From: Hyphomicrobiales bacterium
GTDB lineage: Bacteria > Pseudomonadota > Alphaproteobacteria > Rhizobiales > Rhizobiaceae
Length of the DNA: 64,000 bases
Direction of reading: 5' to 3'
Assembly: GCA_900473205.1 (NCBI GenBank)
Contig: UCLB01000011.1
Location: 78,323-142,322 of the forward strand
Shown piece after piece: positions 1 to 10,366 of the stretch (position 1 is the stretch's first letter; each line of letters starts with the position of its first letter). Below the pieces are notes generated by a model, which saw nothing but the letters and a program-made list of their open reading frames with translations, was not told where the DNA came from and did not search any database. Both the position numbers and the translations under genes were made by a program.

Positions 1-699
1 ATGACCCGCCACATCTTCAAGCAGGATTTGCGCGTCAGCGTCATCGCTGGCATATCATCCGCCTTTGCCAACAACATCTTCATCGGCCTGCCCTTGGTGG
101 GGCGCTCTGTCGGCAGCGACGGGATCGTCGCGATCTCCATTCTACTGGTCGTCCACCTGCCGATCATGATGATTGCCGGGACAATTCTGATGGAGAATGC
201 CACCCATAAAGTTACGGGCGGTGAAAAGCGCAGCGCGCTTGCGGTCCTGAAACAGGTTGGCCGCAATCTGGCGCAGAACCCGCTGGTGATCGCGCTCGTT
301 CTGGGACTTGGCTTCAATATGATTGGCTTACCGATGCCGGTGGTGATGACGACGGTGATCGAACAGGTGGCCAGCATGGCAGGCCCGGCAGCCTTGATTT
401 CTCTGGGCATGGCGCTGACGAAATATCCCATCCGCGGCAATCTGCGCATTGCCGTGACCATGACGGCCTTCAAGCTGATCCTGATGCCAGCCTGCGTGTG
501 GCTGATGGCCCATGCGCTGGGCCTCAGCCCCGCTTGGACCGCGGCACTGGTTCTCACGTCCTGCGTTCCAACGGGGATCAATTCCTGGCTCTTGGCCAAC
601 CGCTTCGGCATCGGCCACAGTATTGCGGCCTCCACGATCAGCATTTCCACCCTGTTCGGCGTGCTGAGCGTATCGCTCTGGGCCTGGCTGCTGAGCTAG
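1..699 (+). CDS. AEC family transporter (auxin efflux carrier type), 5'-truncated
   Basis: This is the C-terminal 232 residues of a membrane carrier of the AEC/auxin-efflux family (PF03547 type), which exports or imports small organic acids or amino-acid-like anions. Hydrophobic segments alternate with short loops over the whole length, and the segment starting AGISSAFANNIFIGLPL resembles the conserved N-half helix with its Asn and Pro. Family members usually have about 300-320 residues, so roughly 80 N-terminal residues lie outside the window. The ATG at base 1 is probably an internal methionine. The gene converges on the methyltransferase downstream, with a dyad repeat between them. The substrate cannot be told from the sequence. 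Confidence 0.8.
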   Translation: MTRHIFKQDLRVSVIAGISSAFANNIFIGLPLVGRSVGSDGIVAISILLVVHLPIMMIAGTILMENATHKVTGGEKRSALAVLKQVGRNLAQNPLVIALVLGLGFNMIGLPMPVVMTTVIEQVASMAGPAALISLGMALTKYPIRGNLRIAVTMTAFKLILMPACVWLMAHALGLSPAWTAALVLTSCVPTGINSWLLANRFGIGHSIAASTISISTLFGVLSVSLWAWLLS

Positions 700-732
700 A
701 GCGTTTCCTTGTTAAATGGAAACGCTCTAAGC
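699..732. repeat. Dyad-symmetric intergenic element GAGCGTTTCC...GGAAACGCTC
   Basis: The sequence TAGAGCGTTTCC and its complement GGAAACGCTCTA flank a short AT-rich spacer (TTGTTAAAT), forming a 12-bp stem between two convergent genes. The same GAGCGTTT...AACGCTC theme recurs at about 1852-1888. It may act as a bidirectional terminator or be a REP-like element of the Rhizobiaceae. There is no long T-run, so the terminator role is uncertain. Confidence 0.6.
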
Positions 733-757
733 AGCCGAGGCCATCGTCCGTTTCTGA

Positions 758-1777
758 TTACTTCTGCGCGCTCAGAACCTTGAAGCGCGAGTTGCGGCAG
801 ACTTCCTCGCTCTTGCGGAACTCGGTCGAGAGGATCGTCTCGTAAGGCAGGCCGCGATTGGCGACCATCAGCAGCTTGCCGCCGCTGCGCAGCGCCGTTG
901 CCGCCGTCTTGATCAGCGCCTGACCGAGCGCCGGTTCGGCTGCCTGTCCACCCGCATGGAACGGCGGGTTCATAATGATGAGGTCGTATTTTTCCTTCGG
1001 TGGCTCTGCGGCCAGATCCTGCCAGAAGAAGCGGGTCGTCAGACGCGGGCAGTTTTCCAGAAGATTGGTCTTGGCAAATTCCAGCGCGTTCCAGTCTGCT
1101 TCGAACAGGTCGATACGGGCCGTGCGCGAAGACTTCTCAGCCAGCATGATGGAGAGGTAACCCCAGCCAGCGCCGAAATCCGCAGCATTGCCATCGAAAT
1201 CCGTCGGCAGGCGCGATGCCAGAAGCTCAGAACCGCCATCGACGCGATCATGCGAGAACATGCCGGGCATGGCGGTAAAGCGGCGCTCGATGGTGACGGC
1301 GTCCTGCTTGAGCTTGGAAACGGTGGTCGAGACATCTTCGGGACGTCCGAACCAGATGGCGACGCCGTGATATTTCGGTTTCGATTCGGCTTCGATGCCG
1401 AGCTTCGACAAGGTCTTGCGGAGCGTGACGATGCCGTCTTCCTTGGAACCGGCAGCAACGATCAGACCGCCAGCCTTGACGCGTGTCAGGGCTTCAGCCA
1501 GACGGTTTTCGTTTTCGCCGCGATGCTTGCCGCACAGAATGAAGGCCGCATCATAATCCTCGCCGGAAATGTCAGGCGTGACCTGCGAGCCCTGCGCCTG
1601 CAGCGCGCGGTAGAGCGGGCGCAGGTTCTGGACTGCGGTGATCTCTGCATCGAAACCATCCAGACGCGGCGCGCCTGCTTCCGCACCCAGAAACAAAACA
1701 CGCTCGCCTGCTTTGGGCGCAGCCAGCATATCTGCGGCAAAGGGATGAAACAGGGTTTTGACAGCGTCACGGCTCAT
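758..1777 (-). CDS. Class I SAM-dependent methyltransferase, RsmC-like (16S rRNA m2G)
   Basis: This 339-residue protein has the two-part layout of RsmC/RlmG-type guanine-N2 rRNA methyltransferases. The degenerate N-terminal Rossmann-like half is followed by an active half with the SAM-binding stretch ADFGAGWGYLSIMLAE and the catalytic motif IMNPPFH (NPPF/H type), which contacts the target amino group. The length matches RsmC (about 340). The most likely reaction is SAM-dependent N2-methylation of a guanine in 16S rRNA, but a relative acting on 23S rRNA cannot be excluded. It lies downstream of pnp on the same strand, separated by the pnp terminator and an intergenic repeat, so it probably has its own promoter. 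Confidence 0.8.
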   Translation of the reverse strand: MSRDAVKTLFHPFAADMLAAPKAGERVLFLGAEAGAPRLDGFDAEITAVQNLRPLYRALQAQGSQVTPDISGEDYDAAFILCGKHRGENENRLAEALTRVKAGGLIVAAGSKEDGIVTLRKTLSKLGIEAESKPKYHGVAIWFGRPEDVSTTVSKLKQDAVTIERRFTAMPGMFSHDRVDGGSELLASRLPTDFDGNAADFGAGWGYLSIMLAEKSSRTARIDLFEADWNALEFAKTNLLENCPRLTTRFFWQDLAAEPPKEKYDLIIMNPPFHAGGQAAEPALGQALIKTAATALRSGGKLLMVANRGLPYETILSTEFRKSEEVCRNSRFKVLSAQK

Positions 1778-1788
1778 CGGAGCATCCT

Positions 1789-1889
1789 TAAGAGCATTTC
1801 CGGCACACGTGCGAAGCGGTTTTGCGTGCGGACAATGCGTTAGAACAATGGAGCGTTTTCGCGCTTTCTGGAAAGCGAAGACGCTCTAA
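1789..1889. repeat. Composite Rhizobiaceae-type intergenic repeat
   Basis: Two dyads lie side by side. The first is GGCACACGTGCGAAGC followed by GTTTTGCGTGCGG. The second is GGAGCGTTTTCGC...GCGAAGACGCTC with an inner CGCTTTC/GAAAGCG stem. The outer GAGCGTTT/ACGCTC words are shared with the element at 699-732. No coding potential is evident. Such small palindromic mosaics are common between genes in Agrobacterium/Rhizobium; assignment to a named family is inference. Confidence 0.5.
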
Positions 1890-1893
1890 CAAT

Positions 1894-1925
1894 AGAAAAA
1901 AGGCGCGGGTAAAAACCCCGCGCCT
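1894..1925 (-). terminator. Intrinsic terminator of pnp
   Basis: Read leftward, the stem AGGCGCGGG / CCCGCGCCT (arms 1917-1925 and 1901-1909) is followed by six T residues. It lies 26 bp past the pnp stop codon and separates pnp from the downstream methyltransferase. Confidence 0.85.
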
Positions 1926-1950
1926 CAATATCGATCAGCGCAAGTCCGCC

Positions 1951-4092
1951 TTATTCGGCAGCTTCGCCTTCGCTCTTCTTGTCGGCAGCAACTTCCTTGC
2001 CGGTTGTCTGGTCGACAACCTTCATGGACAGGCGAACCTTGCCGCGCTCGTCAAAGCCCATCAGCTTGACCCAAACCTTGTCGCCTTCCTTGACGACGTC
2101 GGAGGTCTTGGCAACGCGCTCGGACGCCAGCTGCGAGATGTGAACGAGGCCGTCACGGGCGCCGAAGAAGTTCACGAATGCGCCGAAATCAGCCGTCTTG
2201 ACGACGGTGCCTTCGTAAATCTGGCCGACTTCCGGCTCTGCAACGATGGAGTGGATCCACTTGCGAGCAGCTTCGATTTCCTTGCCCGAAGACGAGGCGA
2301 TCTTGACGGTGCCGTCATCTTCGATGTTGATCTTCGCGCCGGTCTTTTCAACGATTTCGCGGATGACCTTGCCGCCGGAGCCGATGACTTCACGGATCTT
2401 GTCGACCGGAATGTTCATGACTTCGATGCGCGGTGCGAATTCGCCGAGCTGGCCACGGCTTTCGGTGATGGCATTGGCCATTTCGCCGAGGATGTGCTTG
2501 CGACCGCCCTGAGCCTGCTCAAGAGCGACCTTCATGATCTCTTCGGTGATACCGGCGATCTTGATGTCCATCTGCAGCGAGGTGATGCCGTCTGCTGTAC
2601 CGGCAACCTTGAAGTCCATGTCGCCGAGGTGATCTTCATCACCCAGAATGTCCGACAGAACCGCAAAGCGTTCGCCTTCGAGGATGAGGCCCATGGCGAT
2701 ACCAGCAACGGGCTTGGCAAGCGGAACGCCTGCATCCATCAATGCGAGCGATGTGCCGCAAACGGTTGCCATGGAGGACGAGCCGTTAGACTCGGTGATC
2801 TCAGAGACGACGCGCAGCGTGTATGGGAACTGCTCAGGTGTTGGCAGCATCGGGCGGATTGCGCGCCATGCCAGCTTGCCGTGACCGATTTCGCGGCGGC
2901 CCGGGGAGCCCATGCGGCCTGTTTCACCAACCGAGTAGGGAGGGAAGTTGTAATGCAGAAGGAAGCGTTCCTTGTACATGCCTGTCAGGCTATCGACATA
3001 CTGCTCGTCTTCGCCGGTGCCGAGTGTGGCAACAACGATGGCCTGGGTTTCGCCGCGTGTGAACAGCGCCGAACCGTGGGTGCGTGGCAGAAGGCCGACT
3101 TCAGAGATGATCGGACGAACGGTGGACAGGTCGCGACCGTCGATACGGCTCTTGGTGTCCAGAATGTTCCAGCGAACGATCTTTGCCTGAAGGTGCTTGA
3201 AGGTCGCGCCGATTTCTTCAGCCGTGTACTTGGCTTCGCCGTCTTCCGGCAGGAAGTGTGCCTTGACCTTGGCCTTGACAGTGTCAACTGCGTTGTAGCG
3301 GGCAGCCTTTTCAGTAATCTTGTAAGCATCGCGCAGTTCAGCTTCGGCAAGGCCGAGCATTTCAGCTTCGAGAGCGGAGAAATCTTCCGGTTCGAATTCG
3401 CGTGGCTCCTTGGCGGCAACTTCAGCGAGCTTGATGATCGCGTCGATGACCGGCTGGAAACCGCGGTGACCGAACATGACGGCACCGAGCATGATTTCTT
3501 CGTTGAGTTCCTTGGCTTCGGACTCAACCATCAAAACGGCGTCCTGCGTACCGGCAACGACGAGGTCGAGAACCGATTCGTCCATCTCGTCGAGATGCGG
3601 GTTGAGAACATATTCGCCGTTGATGTAGCCGACGCGTGCGCCACCGACCGGGCCCATGAAAGGAACGCCAGACAGTGTGAGCGCTGCGGAAGCAGCAACC
3701 ATCGACAGAACGTCCGGGTTGTTTTCCAGATCATGCTGAATGACGGTAACAACGACCTGCGTGTCGTTCTTGTAGCCTTCAGGGAAAAGCGGGCGGATCG
3801 GGCGGTCGATCAGACGCGAAACCAGCGTTTCGTTTTCAGAAGGACGACCTTCGCGCTTGAAATAGCCACCTGGGATCTTACCGGCGGCGTAGGTCTTTTC
3901 CTGATAGTTGACGGTCAGCGGGAAGAAGTCCTGACCGGGCTTTGGAGACTTTGCGGAAACGACGGTCGCGAGAACCATGGTTTCGCCATAGGTGGCGATG
4001 ACGGCGCCGTCTGCCTGACGGGCAACCTTGCCGGTCTCAAGCTTGAGCGGGCGGCCTGCCCATTCGATTTCCACGGAGTGTTGATTGAACAT
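1951..4092 (-). CDS. pnp: Polyribonucleotide nucleotidyltransferase (PNPase)
   Basis: PNPase degrades RNA 3' to 5' by phosphorolysis and is a core part of the RNA degradosome. The 713-residue product has the full family architecture: two RNase PH-like domains, the alpha-helical linker, a KH domain with [10 protein letters not shown] near residue 560, and a C-terminal S1 domain starting around [19 protein letters not shown]. The tail is rich in Lys/Glu. The length equals that of rhizobial and enteric PNPases. It is the last gene of the leftward rpsO-pnp unit, as in most bacteria, and ends in a clear terminator. The leader contains hairpins that could serve autogenous RNase III/PNPase control. 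Confidence 0.97.
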   Translation of the reverse strand: MFNQHSVEIEWAGRPLKLETGKVARQADGAVIATYGETMVLATVVSAKSPKPGQDFFPLTVNYQEKTYAAGKIPGGYFKREGRPSENETLVSRLIDRPIRPLFPEGYKNDTQVVVTVIQHDLENNPDVLSMVAASAALTLSGVPFMGPVGGARVGYINGEYVLNPHLDEMDESVLDLVVAGTQDAVLMVESEAKELNEEIMLGAVMFGHRGFQPVIDAIIKLAEVAAKEPREFEPEDFSALEAEMLGLAEAELRDAYKITEKAARYNAVDTVKAKVKAHFLPEDGEAKYTAEEIGATFKHLQAKIVRWNILDTKSRIDGRDLSTVRPIISEVGLLPRTHGSALFTRGETQAIVVATLGTGEDEQYVDSLTGMYKERFLLHYNFPPYSVGETGRMGSPGRREIGHGKLAWRAIRPMLPTPEQFPYTLRVVSEITESNGSSSMATVCGTSLALMDAGVPLAKPVAGIAMGLILEGERFAVLSDILGDEDHLGDMDFKVAGTADGITSLQMDIKIAGITEEIMKVALEQAQGGRKHILGEMANAITESRGQLGEFAPRIEVMNIPVDKIREVIGSGGKVIREIVEKTGAKINIEDDGTVKIASSSGKEIEAARKWIHSIVAEPEVGQIYEGTVVKTADFGAFVNFFGARDGLVHISQLASERVAKTSDVVKEGDKVWVKLMGFDERGKVRLSMKVVDQTTGKEVAADKKSEGEAAE

Positions 4093-4182
4093 ATCTTGTC
4101 CTTAAATGTAGCCGCGGTTCACACGAGGGGAAAACACGCGGGCTTCAACGTATCACGGGCAAGACAGCAGGGCGCTTTGCGA

Positions 4183-4223
4183 CATGTTTCCCTTGGAAAC
4201 ACGGCAACGCCCCAAGGCGTTGC
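4183..4223 (-). promoter_or_regulatory. Paired hairpins in the pnp leader
   Basis: About 90-130 bases upstream of the pnp ATG two perfect hairpins occur: GCAACGCC-CCAA-GGCGTTGC (4204-4223) and GTTTCC-CTT-GGAAAC (4185-4199). In enteric bacteria a leader hairpin cut by RNase III lets PNPase repress its own mRNA. A similar role here is inference from position only. Confidence 0.45.
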
Positions 4224-4351
4224 AAAAGCATCCGGCAATCCTGCCCCATGACAGGTCATCGGTTGTATCAGACGGCACCGGCCCATCCGGCCCGTCTCTT
4301 CCAAATTGCGCCTATCAGGCGCAAACATCAGTGTTTCAGCACAATGCCGAA

Positions 4352-4387
4352 AGAAAAACCGGCGAGAATCCTATCGAACCCCGCCGG
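4352..4387 (-). terminator. Terminator/attenuator after rpsO
   Basis: On the leftward strand the CCGGCG/CGCCGG stem (4382-4387 with 4359-4364) precedes five T residues. It sits 8 bases past the rpsO stop. Because pnp follows about 260 bp later, it may only partly terminate rpsO transcripts. The rest of the 302-bp rpsO-pnp gap holds the pnp leader hairpins and no gene. Confidence 0.65.
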
Positions 4388-4394
4388 AAGTTTT

Positions 4395-4664
4395 TTAGCG
4401 ACGCACGCCGAGGCTGGTGATCAGCTTGGTGTAACGGCCTTCGTCCTTCTTCTTGAGATAATCAAGAAGCGAACGGCGGCTGGAAACCATGGTCAGAAGG
4501 CCACGACGGGAGTGGTTGTCCTTCTTGTGACCCTTGAAGTGTTCGGTCAGATTGTTGATCCGCTCGGTCAGAATGGCAACCTGAACTTCCGGCGAACCGG
4601 TGTCGCCTTCGACGGTTGCGTATTCCTTGATGAGGGCGGCTTTGCGCTCTGCAGTGATCGACAT
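4395..4664 (-). CDS. rpsO: 30S ribosomal protein S15
   Basis: S15 is a primary 16S rRNA-binding protein that organises the platform of the 30S subunit. The 89-residue length is exactly that of the family. The conserved stretch [20 protein letters not shown] and the basic C-terminal region [13 protein letters not shown] are present. The start codon is preceded by AAAGGATCACACG. The gene lies between truB and pnp on the same strand, the usual bacterial order. Confidence 0.98.
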   Translation of the reverse strand: MSITAERKAALIKEYATVEGDTGSPEVQVAILTERINNLTEHFKGHKKDNHSRRGLLTMVSSRRSLLDYLKKKDEGRYTKLITSLGVRR

Positions 4665-4869
4665 CGTGTGATCCTTTCTATTTTAAGGAAAATCGGGACG
4701 CCAAGCGCCGGGATGTCGTCCAGCACTGGCCATTCAATAGCGCGGGCTCTGCCCAAGCTGCCGCTGCCTATAAACCAATTGGTCCACAAAGGAAAGAGGC
4801 GATTGGAACCGCCTCCTTGGTCGATCCGGCAACAGATGGTCGGAAACATTGCTGTTTCCGCGCCTGCTC

Positions 4870-5817
4870 TTAACCAAAAACACGCTTGGGGCGGAATTCA
4901 CCCTCGGCGATCTCGCCAATGGCAATCAGCTTGCCGCGTGCCGTGGCATAGGCTTCCATTTCCTGCGTCGGCGCATCGCGTCCGCGCAGCAGGATGGGGT
5001 TGCCCATCTTCAGCCGATGGGCCTGATCGTCATTGATGATGAGATGCGGCAGCGACGACAGCGCTTCAGACGTATCGATCAGATAGGCATCCAGTGCCGC
5101 CAGCCGCTCATCGCGATCTTCGATGGCTTCGAACTCCACCAGCTTTGCAAGCGGCACCATGGCATCTTCCGCAAAGGGTGCGACCATGGAGCGACGAAGC
5201 TCCGAGATAAAGCCGTAGCAGCCGAGATCGCGGCCCATGTCGCGAGCAAGCGCACGGACATAGGTGCCTTTGCCGCATTCCACTTCGAAATGTGCGGTAT
5301 CGGCATCGGGGCAGGCGATGAGAGTGATGCGATGGATTTCCACTTCGCGAGCGGGAATTTCCACGGCCTCGCCACCGCGGGCGATATCGTAAGCGCGCTC
5401 ACCGGCGATCTTGATGGCCGAAAACTGCGGCGGGATCTGCATGATCGTGCCGGTATAATTCGGCAAAAGATCGCGGATGGCCTGCTCGTTCGGGCGCTCA
5501 GCGGACGTGTTGAGAACCTCGCCTTCCATATCGTCGGTGGTGCGCTCTTCACCCCATGTGACGGTGAATTCGTAAATCTTGCGCCCGTCCATCACGTAAG
5601 GAACGGTCTTGGTGGCATCGCCCAGCGCAATGGGCAGCATGCCGGAGGCGAGCGGATCGAGTGTACCGGCGTGACCGGCCTTCTGGGCATTGAAGAGCCA
5701 TTTGATCTTCGACACGGCTTCCGTGGAACCGAAATCGAAGGGCTTGTCGAGAATGAGCCAGCCGGAAATCGGCCGGCCCTTGGGCTTACGGTTCTGCTGT
5801 TTGCGTGGTTTGGACAT
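4870..5817 (-). CDS. truB: tRNA pseudouridine(55) synthase
   Basis: TruB converts U55 of the tRNA T-loop to pseudouridine and acts as a tRNA chaperone. The 315-residue protein carries the catalytic motif [15 protein letters not shown] with the nucleophile Asp at residue 54, the family signature GWLILDKP near the N-terminus, and the [11 protein letters not shown] segment in the middle. The start lies 3 bases downstream of the rbfA stop, so the two are probably translated together. It belongs to the leftward rimP-to-pnp cluster. Confidence 0.96.
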   Translation of the reverse strand: MSKPRKQQNRKPKGRPISGWLILDKPFDFGSTEAVSKIKWLFNAQKAGHAGTLDPLASGMLPIALGDATKTVPYVMDGRKIYEFTVTWGEERTTDDMEGEVLNTSAERPNEQAIRDLLPNYTGTIMQIPPQFSAIKIAGERAYDIARGGEAVEIPAREVEIHRITLIACPDADTAHFEVECGKGTYVRALARDMGRDLGCYGFISELRRSMVAPFAEDAMVPLAKLVEFEAIEDRDERLAALDAYLIDTSEALSSLPHLIINDDQAHRLKMGNPILLRGRDAPTQEMEAYATARGKLIAIGEIAEGEFRPKRVFG

Positions 5818-5820
5818 GCT

Positions 5821-6237
5821 TCAGTTCTGTTCGTCGTCTTTTTCGTTTGAAGGTCCCAGATCGCGCTGCACCTCCGGCGAACGCAGCAGCGCGTCGATCT
5901 TCTTGTAATTGTCGAAGCTCGTATCGTCGCGGAAGCGCAGTTCCGGCACGTATTTCATCTGCCGCAAATGCGGACCCAGACGCCCGCGCAGATATTTCGC
6001 GTGGCGGTTCAGGGCCGCAATCGTGTCGGTGTGATCGGAAACGCCGAGTGGCGTTACATAGGCGGTTGCGATCTTCAGATCGGGCGACATGCGGACTTCC
6101 GAGATGGAAATCACCGTCTTTTCGATCAGATCGTCACGGACTTCCCCGCGTTGCAGAATTTGGGTCACCGCGGCGCGGACCTGTTCGCCAACGCGCAGCA
6201 TGCGTTGCGAGGGCGCGGATGATGTTGCTTTTACCAT
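5821..6237 (-). CDS. rbfA: Ribosome-binding factor A
   Basis: RbfA binds the immature 30S subunit and assists 16S 5'-end processing, especially in the cold. The product has the single KH-like fold of the family: an N-terminal [15 protein letters not shown] helix, then [21 protein letters not shown], and an acidic C-terminus. I chose the ATG at 6237 (138 residues) because GGAAG lies six bases upstream and the protein then begins [12 protein letters not shown] like its relatives; an in-frame ATG at 6249 would add four residues. The start overlaps the end of the preceding membrane-protein gene by seven bases. Confidence 0.94.
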   Translation of the reverse strand: MVKATSSAPSQRMLRVGEQVRAAVTQILQRGEVRDDLIEKTVISISEVRMSPDLKIATAYVTPLGVSDHTDTIAALNRHAKYLRGRLGPHLRQMKYVPELRFRDDTSFDNYKKIDALLRSPEVQRDLGPSNEKDDEQN

Positions 6238-6782
6238 CGTTTCTTCCATTTCGCGTCTGCCACATAGGCGCGCAGCGCAGCTTCCCCTTGGGGGGTATCA
6301 ATAGCCCTCTTCGGGGCAATAATAGCTTGAAACCGATTGATCCAAAAAAAGAAATAATCTTCGGTTTCGCTATAATTCAAAACTTCGGAACGGTTGATCC
6401 GTGAGAAGAGCCCACCAGCCGACATCTCTACGCCATCCTGTCCGAAACGAATTTCGTAGCTCCTGCCGTCCAGCTTGGACTGACGAATGTGCCATCGACG
6501 CATCCATGGAACAAAACAGAAGCGGCCCAGAACCATCAAAACTGCAATAGCGCCGTTAAACACATATGCCAGCTCGACGGGGCGGTCCGCCTGGATCGCT
6601 TTTCCAATGAACCATGCAGAAAAGCCGACATTGAGAATAACAAACGGCCAAAACGCCCATTGATTGAGGTAACGCGTTGCCCGACTGCGTCCTGCATCGG
6701 CCATCGCGTTGTAGTCTTTCTCAGTCAAGACGTAGCTTAGAACCGGCGGCTCTGCCGCCAGTTCTGTAAACGCATCGGACAT
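6231..6782 (-). CDS. YcxB-like membrane protein of unknown function
   Basis: This 183-residue protein has two adjacent membrane segments ([17 protein letters not shown] and [20 protein letters not shown], about residues 38-95). A soluble beta-rich C-terminal part follows, with [21 protein letters not shown] and a YFFFWIN stretch. That layout resembles the YcxB-like family, which has no known function. I chose ATG 6782 because GGAG lies six bases upstream; ATG 6797 is an alternative. It sits between infB and rbfA, genes usually adjacent in proteobacteria, and overlaps rbfA by seven bases, so it is cotranscribed and probably coupled with ribosome-assembly genes. Its role there is unknown. Confidence 0.75.
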   Translation of the reverse strand: MSDAFTELAAEPPVLSYVLTEKDYNAMADAGRSRATRYLNQWAFWPFVILNVGFSAWFIGKAIQADRPVELAYVFNGAIAVLMVLGRFCFVPWMRRWHIRQSKLDGRSYEIRFGQDGVEMSAGGLFSRINRSEVLNYSETEDYFFFWINRFQAIIAPKRAIDTPQGEAALRAYVADAKWKKRW

Positions 6783-6831
6783 TGTCCACTCCATCAAACC
6801 AGCAAAAGTTGGTCCAGTTCGTGGGGCGAGC

Positions 6832-9564
6832 TTACAACGTTCTGGTGATGTGCTCTACGCGGAAGCACTCGATGGTGTCGCCAGCGCGGATGTCTTCGTA
6901 GTTTTCGAACGCCATACCGCACTCCTGACCAACAGGCACTTCGCCGACTTCGTCCTTGAAGCGCTTGAGCGTCTTGAGCTTGCCTTCGTGGATGACGACG
7001 TTGTCGCGCACCAGACGAACACCTGCACCACGTTCCACCTTGCCTTCGACGACACGGCAACCGGCGACCTTGCCGACCTTGGTGATGTTGAAGACTTCCA
7101 GGATTTCGGCGTTGCCGAGGAATGTTTCGCGACGCTCTGGAGACAGGAGGCCCGACATCGCTGCCTTCACGTCGTCCACCAGATCGTAGATGATGTTGTA
7201 GTAGCGAATTTCGATGCCAGCACGTTCGGATGCTGTCCGTGCCTGTGCGTTGGCACGAACGTTGAAGCCGATGATGGCCGCGTTCGATGCTTCGGCAAGC
7301 GAGATATCCGATTCCGTGATCGCACCTGCGCCAGAGTGGATGATGCGCGCGCGAACTTCATCTGTTCCAAGCTTGTCCAGCGATGCAATGATCGCTTCGA
7401 CAGAACCCTGCACGTCACCCTTGATGAGCAGCGGGAAGTCCTTGCGGCCAGTGGCCTGCAACTGCGTCATCATCTGTTCCAGCGAACCGCGCTGGCCGGT
7501 CTGGCGAGCAACGGCCTTGTCACGGGCCAGACGCTGACGATACTCGGAAATCTCGCGAGCACGGCTTTCGTTTTCGACAACGGCGAAGCGATCACCGGCA
7601 GATGGCGTGCCCGACAGGCCGAGAATCTCGACCGGCATGGCCGGACCGGCTTCCTTGACGTGGTCACCCTTGTCGTTGACGAGCGCGCGCACACGGCCCC
7701 ACTGGTCGCCAGCCACGATGATCTGGCCTGGACGCAGCGTACCCTTCTGAACCAGAACGGTTGCCACGGAACCACGACCGCGGTCGAGCTGGGCTTCGAT
7801 GACCGTGCCTTCCGCCGTGCGGTTGACATTGGCCTTCAGGTCGAGAATTTCGGCCTGCAGCAGAACGGCTTCGAGAAGCTTGTCGAGGTTGAGCTTGTTC
7901 TTGGCCGACACTTCGACGTCGAGAACTTCACCACCCATGGATTCTACGAAGACTTCGTGCTGGAGCAACTGCTGGCGGACCTTGTCAGGATTGGCCTCAT
8001 GCTTGTCGATCTTGTTGATCGCCACGATGATCGGAACACCCGCTGCCTTGGCATGGTTGATCGATTCAATCGTCTGCGGCATCACGCTGTCATCGGCTGC
8101 AACAACCAGAATGGCGATGTCGGTTGCCTGTGCACCGCGAGCACGCATAGCCGTAAAGGCGGCGTGGCCGGGGGTGTCGATGAAGGTGATCTTGTGACCG
8201 TTCTTCTCGACCTGATAGGCACCGATATGCTGGGTGATGCCACCGGCTTCACCCGAAACAACGCTGGTCTGACGGATGGCGTCGAGCAGCGATGTCTTGC
8301 CGTGGTCGACGTGACCCATGATGGTCACGACAGGAGGACGCGACACGAGTTCGCCGCCATCATTGTCCGACACGTTGAAGATGCCTTCTTCGACGTCGGA
8401 TTCCGACACGCGCTTGACGGTGTGGCCGAATTCGCCAGCGATCAGTTCGGCCAGATCGGCGTCGATGACGTCGCCCGGCTTCATCATCTGACCTTCCTTC
8501 ATCAGGTACTTGATCACATCGACGGCCCGTTCGGACATACGCTGCGACAGTTCCTGAATGGTGATGGTCTCAGGCAGAATGACTTCGCGCATGACCTTTT
8601 CGCGGGTTTCCTGCATCTGGCCACGGCGGAATTTTTCCTGACGGCGGCGCATGGCAGAAAGCGAGCGACCGCGCGGGCTGCCGTCTTCTTCCAGATTGGA
8701 CGTAACCGTCAGCTTGCCACGGCGACGCTCTTCTTCCGTCTTCAGACGGGCAGCAGGCTTTGCCGGTGCAGGAGCCGCGACCTTGCCGCGAACCGGTAGG
8801 TTGCCACGGCGTGGACCGCGATCATCATCGTCTTCTTTTTCCGTACGGCGGGCACCGGGTGCACCACGAGCCGGAAGCGGCAGAGGAGCAGCAGGCGTCG
8901 GCGCAGCAGTGCGCGTCGTGGACTGCGGACGTCCGTCCTGACGGGCAGGCTGAGCGGCAGCGGCTGGTCTTTCGACCGGACGTTCCACCTTCTCTTCCGT
9001 CTGTGGCTGGGAAGCGGCAAGCTTTGCAGCCTCTGCCTCTTCCTTGGCGCGGCGGGCTGCTTCTTCTTTTTCGGCTACGAGGCGCGCTGCTTCTTCTACC
9101 TTGCGGCGGGCTTCGTCTTCGGCGCGCTGCTTGGCTTCGATGATGTCGCGGGCCTGTGCTTCGGCAAGAGCGCGGCGACGCGCATCCATTTCACCGGCAG
9201 ACAGGTCGTGCAGGACATTGCCTCGCGGACGATCCGGCTGGCGCTGCGGCTGCGGCGATGGCTGCGGACGCTGCTGGTTGCCGGACTGATGAACGCGCTG
9301 CTGAGGCTGCTGCGGACGTGCAGCGGCTGGCGCTGCGGCTGCAGCAGGTGCCGCCGGGCGTGGCTGCGGTGTAATTGGCGTTACAACATGCTTTTCGTCT
9401 TCAGGACGCAAGGGACGGCGCTTGCGTGTTTCCACCACAACCGCGTTCGTGCGACCTCGACCCATATCTTGACGCACAGTCCCCTGAGACGCTCCACCCG
9501 GCTTGAGGGTAAGGGTCTTCTTAGGCGATGCGTTGAGTGTCTTGTCGTCGTTGTTATCGGTCAT
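6832..9564 (-). CDS. infB: Translation initiation factor IF-2
   Basis: IF-2 is the GTPase that places fMet-tRNA on the 30S subunit and promotes subunit joining. The 910-residue protein starts with [20 protein letters not shown] as in other alphaproteobacteria. A long low-complexity segment rich in Ala, Arg, Glu and Pro follows (about 60-300). The G domain has [13 protein letters not shown] (G1), DTPGHAAF (G3) and NKID (G4), and the C-terminal beta-barrels bind fMet-tRNA. The gene lies downstream of the ylxR-like gene in the conserved rimP-nusA-ylxR-infB order. Confidence 0.97.
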   Translation of the reverse strand: MTDNNDDKTLNASPKKTLTLKPGGASQGTVRQDMGRGRTNAVVVETRKRRPLRPEDEKHVVTPITPQPRPAAPAAAAAPAAARPQQPQQRVHQSGNQQRPQPSPQPQRQPDRPRGNVLHDLSAGEMDARRRALAEAQARDIIEAKQRAEDEARRKVEEAARLVAEKEEAARRAKEEAEAAKLAASQPQTEEKVERPVERPAAAAQPARQDGRPQSTTRTAAPTPAAPLPLPARGAPGARRTEKEDDDDRGPRRGNLPVRGKVAAPAPAKPAARLKTEEERRRGKLTVTSNLEEDGSPRGRSLSAMRRRQEKFRRGQMQETREKVMREVILPETITIQELSQRMSERAVDVIKYLMKEGQMMKPGDVIDADLAELIAGEFGHTVKRVSESDVEEGIFNVSDNDGGELVSRPPVVTIMGHVDHGKTSLLDAIRQTSVVSGEAGGITQHIGAYQVEKNGHKITFIDTPGHAAFTAMRARGAQATDIAILVVAADDSVMPQTIESINHAKAAGVPIIVAINKIDKHEANPDKVRQQLLQHEVFVESMGGEVLDVEVSAKNKLNLDKLLEAVLLQAEILDLKANVNRTAEGTVIEAQLDRGRGSVATVLVQKGTLRPGQIIVAGDQWGRVRALVNDKGDHVKEAGPAMPVEILGLSGTPSAGDRFAVVENESRAREISEYRQRLARDKAVARQTGQRGSLEQMMTQLQATGRKDFPLLIKGDVQGSVEAIIASLDKLGTDEVRARIIHSGAGAITESDISLAEASNAAIIGFNVRANAQARTASERAGIEIRYYNIIYDLVDDVKAAMSGLLSPERRETFLGNAEILEVFNITKVGKVAGCRVVEGKVERGAGVRLVRDNVVIHEGKLKTLKRFKDEVGEVPVGQECGMAFENYEDIRAGDTIECFRVEHITRTL

Positions 9565-9667
9565 TCCGTTCCCGTTCCTTCAGACGAGAGCCGGATGACG
9601 TCACCAGACTCTAGTCTCTACAATTGCTGTATCCGAACGCGGCAGACGGTCATGTCCGATAACCGCG

Positions 9668-10366
9668 TCATTGTCTTTCCGTCCGGGCAGCGTCAATTTC
9701 GCCTTGAGGTTTCTCGCCACCGCGATACTGCTCAAGCATCTTTGCGCGCTTCACTACACCCTCACCCGCCTGTCCCGCAAGCGCGCAGGCATGGATAAAA
9801 GCATTCTGGCCCATCAGTTCGTCCATTTCCTGCTCACTGAACAGATGAAAGGACGGTATTTCTGTCTCGGCTCCTGAACCGAGGGTCCAGGCTTTGCGGG
9901 CCTGGTTTATCTTTCTGACGCCATCGGGCGCCGCGTCCGTTGCATGGAACACCGCAAGGGTGTTGCCGGAACGAACAGCCGCATCCACCTTCGTGGCCCC
10001 GCTGATGAACTGCCCGGCCTTGCGGGCCATGTTCATCATACCGGCCAGTTGCTGCGCCAGCAGCCGGTCCATCAACTCCAGGAGTTCAGGTCCAGCCTTC
10101 ACATCGGTCTTCAAGGCGCGCGCGAAAAGCTTCTTCGCGATGGCCTTCTCGATCAGGGCGCGCTCTGGAGTGACCCAGCATCCGCGCCCTGGCAATTGGC
10201 GTTTCAGGTCCGGAACAACGCTTTTGTCCGGGCCTGCGACAAAACGGACCAACTCATCGGGTGTTCCAATCTGCCGCGTTACAATGCACGTCCGCTCGCT
10301 GCCTGTACCTTCGACCCGCCGCTCGTCATCCAGCAGGTCATCAGGCTCATGCGCTTGCGAAATCAT
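9668..10366 (-). CDS. YlxR-family RNA-binding protein with an L7Ae-like C-terminal domain
   Basis: The 232-residue product combines a YlxR (DUF448) domain at about residues 20-95 with an L7Ae/L30e-like segment at about 105-190. The first contains RTCIVTRQIGTPDELVRF and the signature GRGCWVTPER. The second contains MMNMARKAGQFISGATKVDAAVRSG. Both folds bind RNA. This fused form is typical of alphaproteobacteria; elsewhere the two domains are often separate genes (ylxR and ylxQ). Its start overlaps the nusA stop by four bases, so translation is probably coupled. The precise role is unsettled; involvement in ribosome maturation or transcription-translation coupling is inferred from the operon. 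Confidence 0.88.
   Translation of the reverse strand: MISQAHEPDDLLDDERRVEGTGSERTCIVTRQIGTPDELVRFVAGPDKSVVPDLKRQLPGRGCWVTPERALIEKAIAKKLFARALKTDVKAGPELLELMDRLLAQQLAGMMNMARKAGQFISGATKVDAAVRSGNTLAVFHATDAAPDGVRKINQARKAWTLGSGAETEIPSFHLFSEQEMDELMGQNAFIHACALAGQAGEGVVKRAKMLEQYRGGEKPQGEIDAARTERQ

Noticed and set aside
1822..4251. Long open frame (809 codons) opposite pnp
   Set aside because: It mirrors the codon pattern of the real pnp gene, has no recognisable domain and crosses the pnp terminator. Similar long antisense frames opposite infB, nusA, the phosphatase, dnaK and polA were rejected for the same reason.
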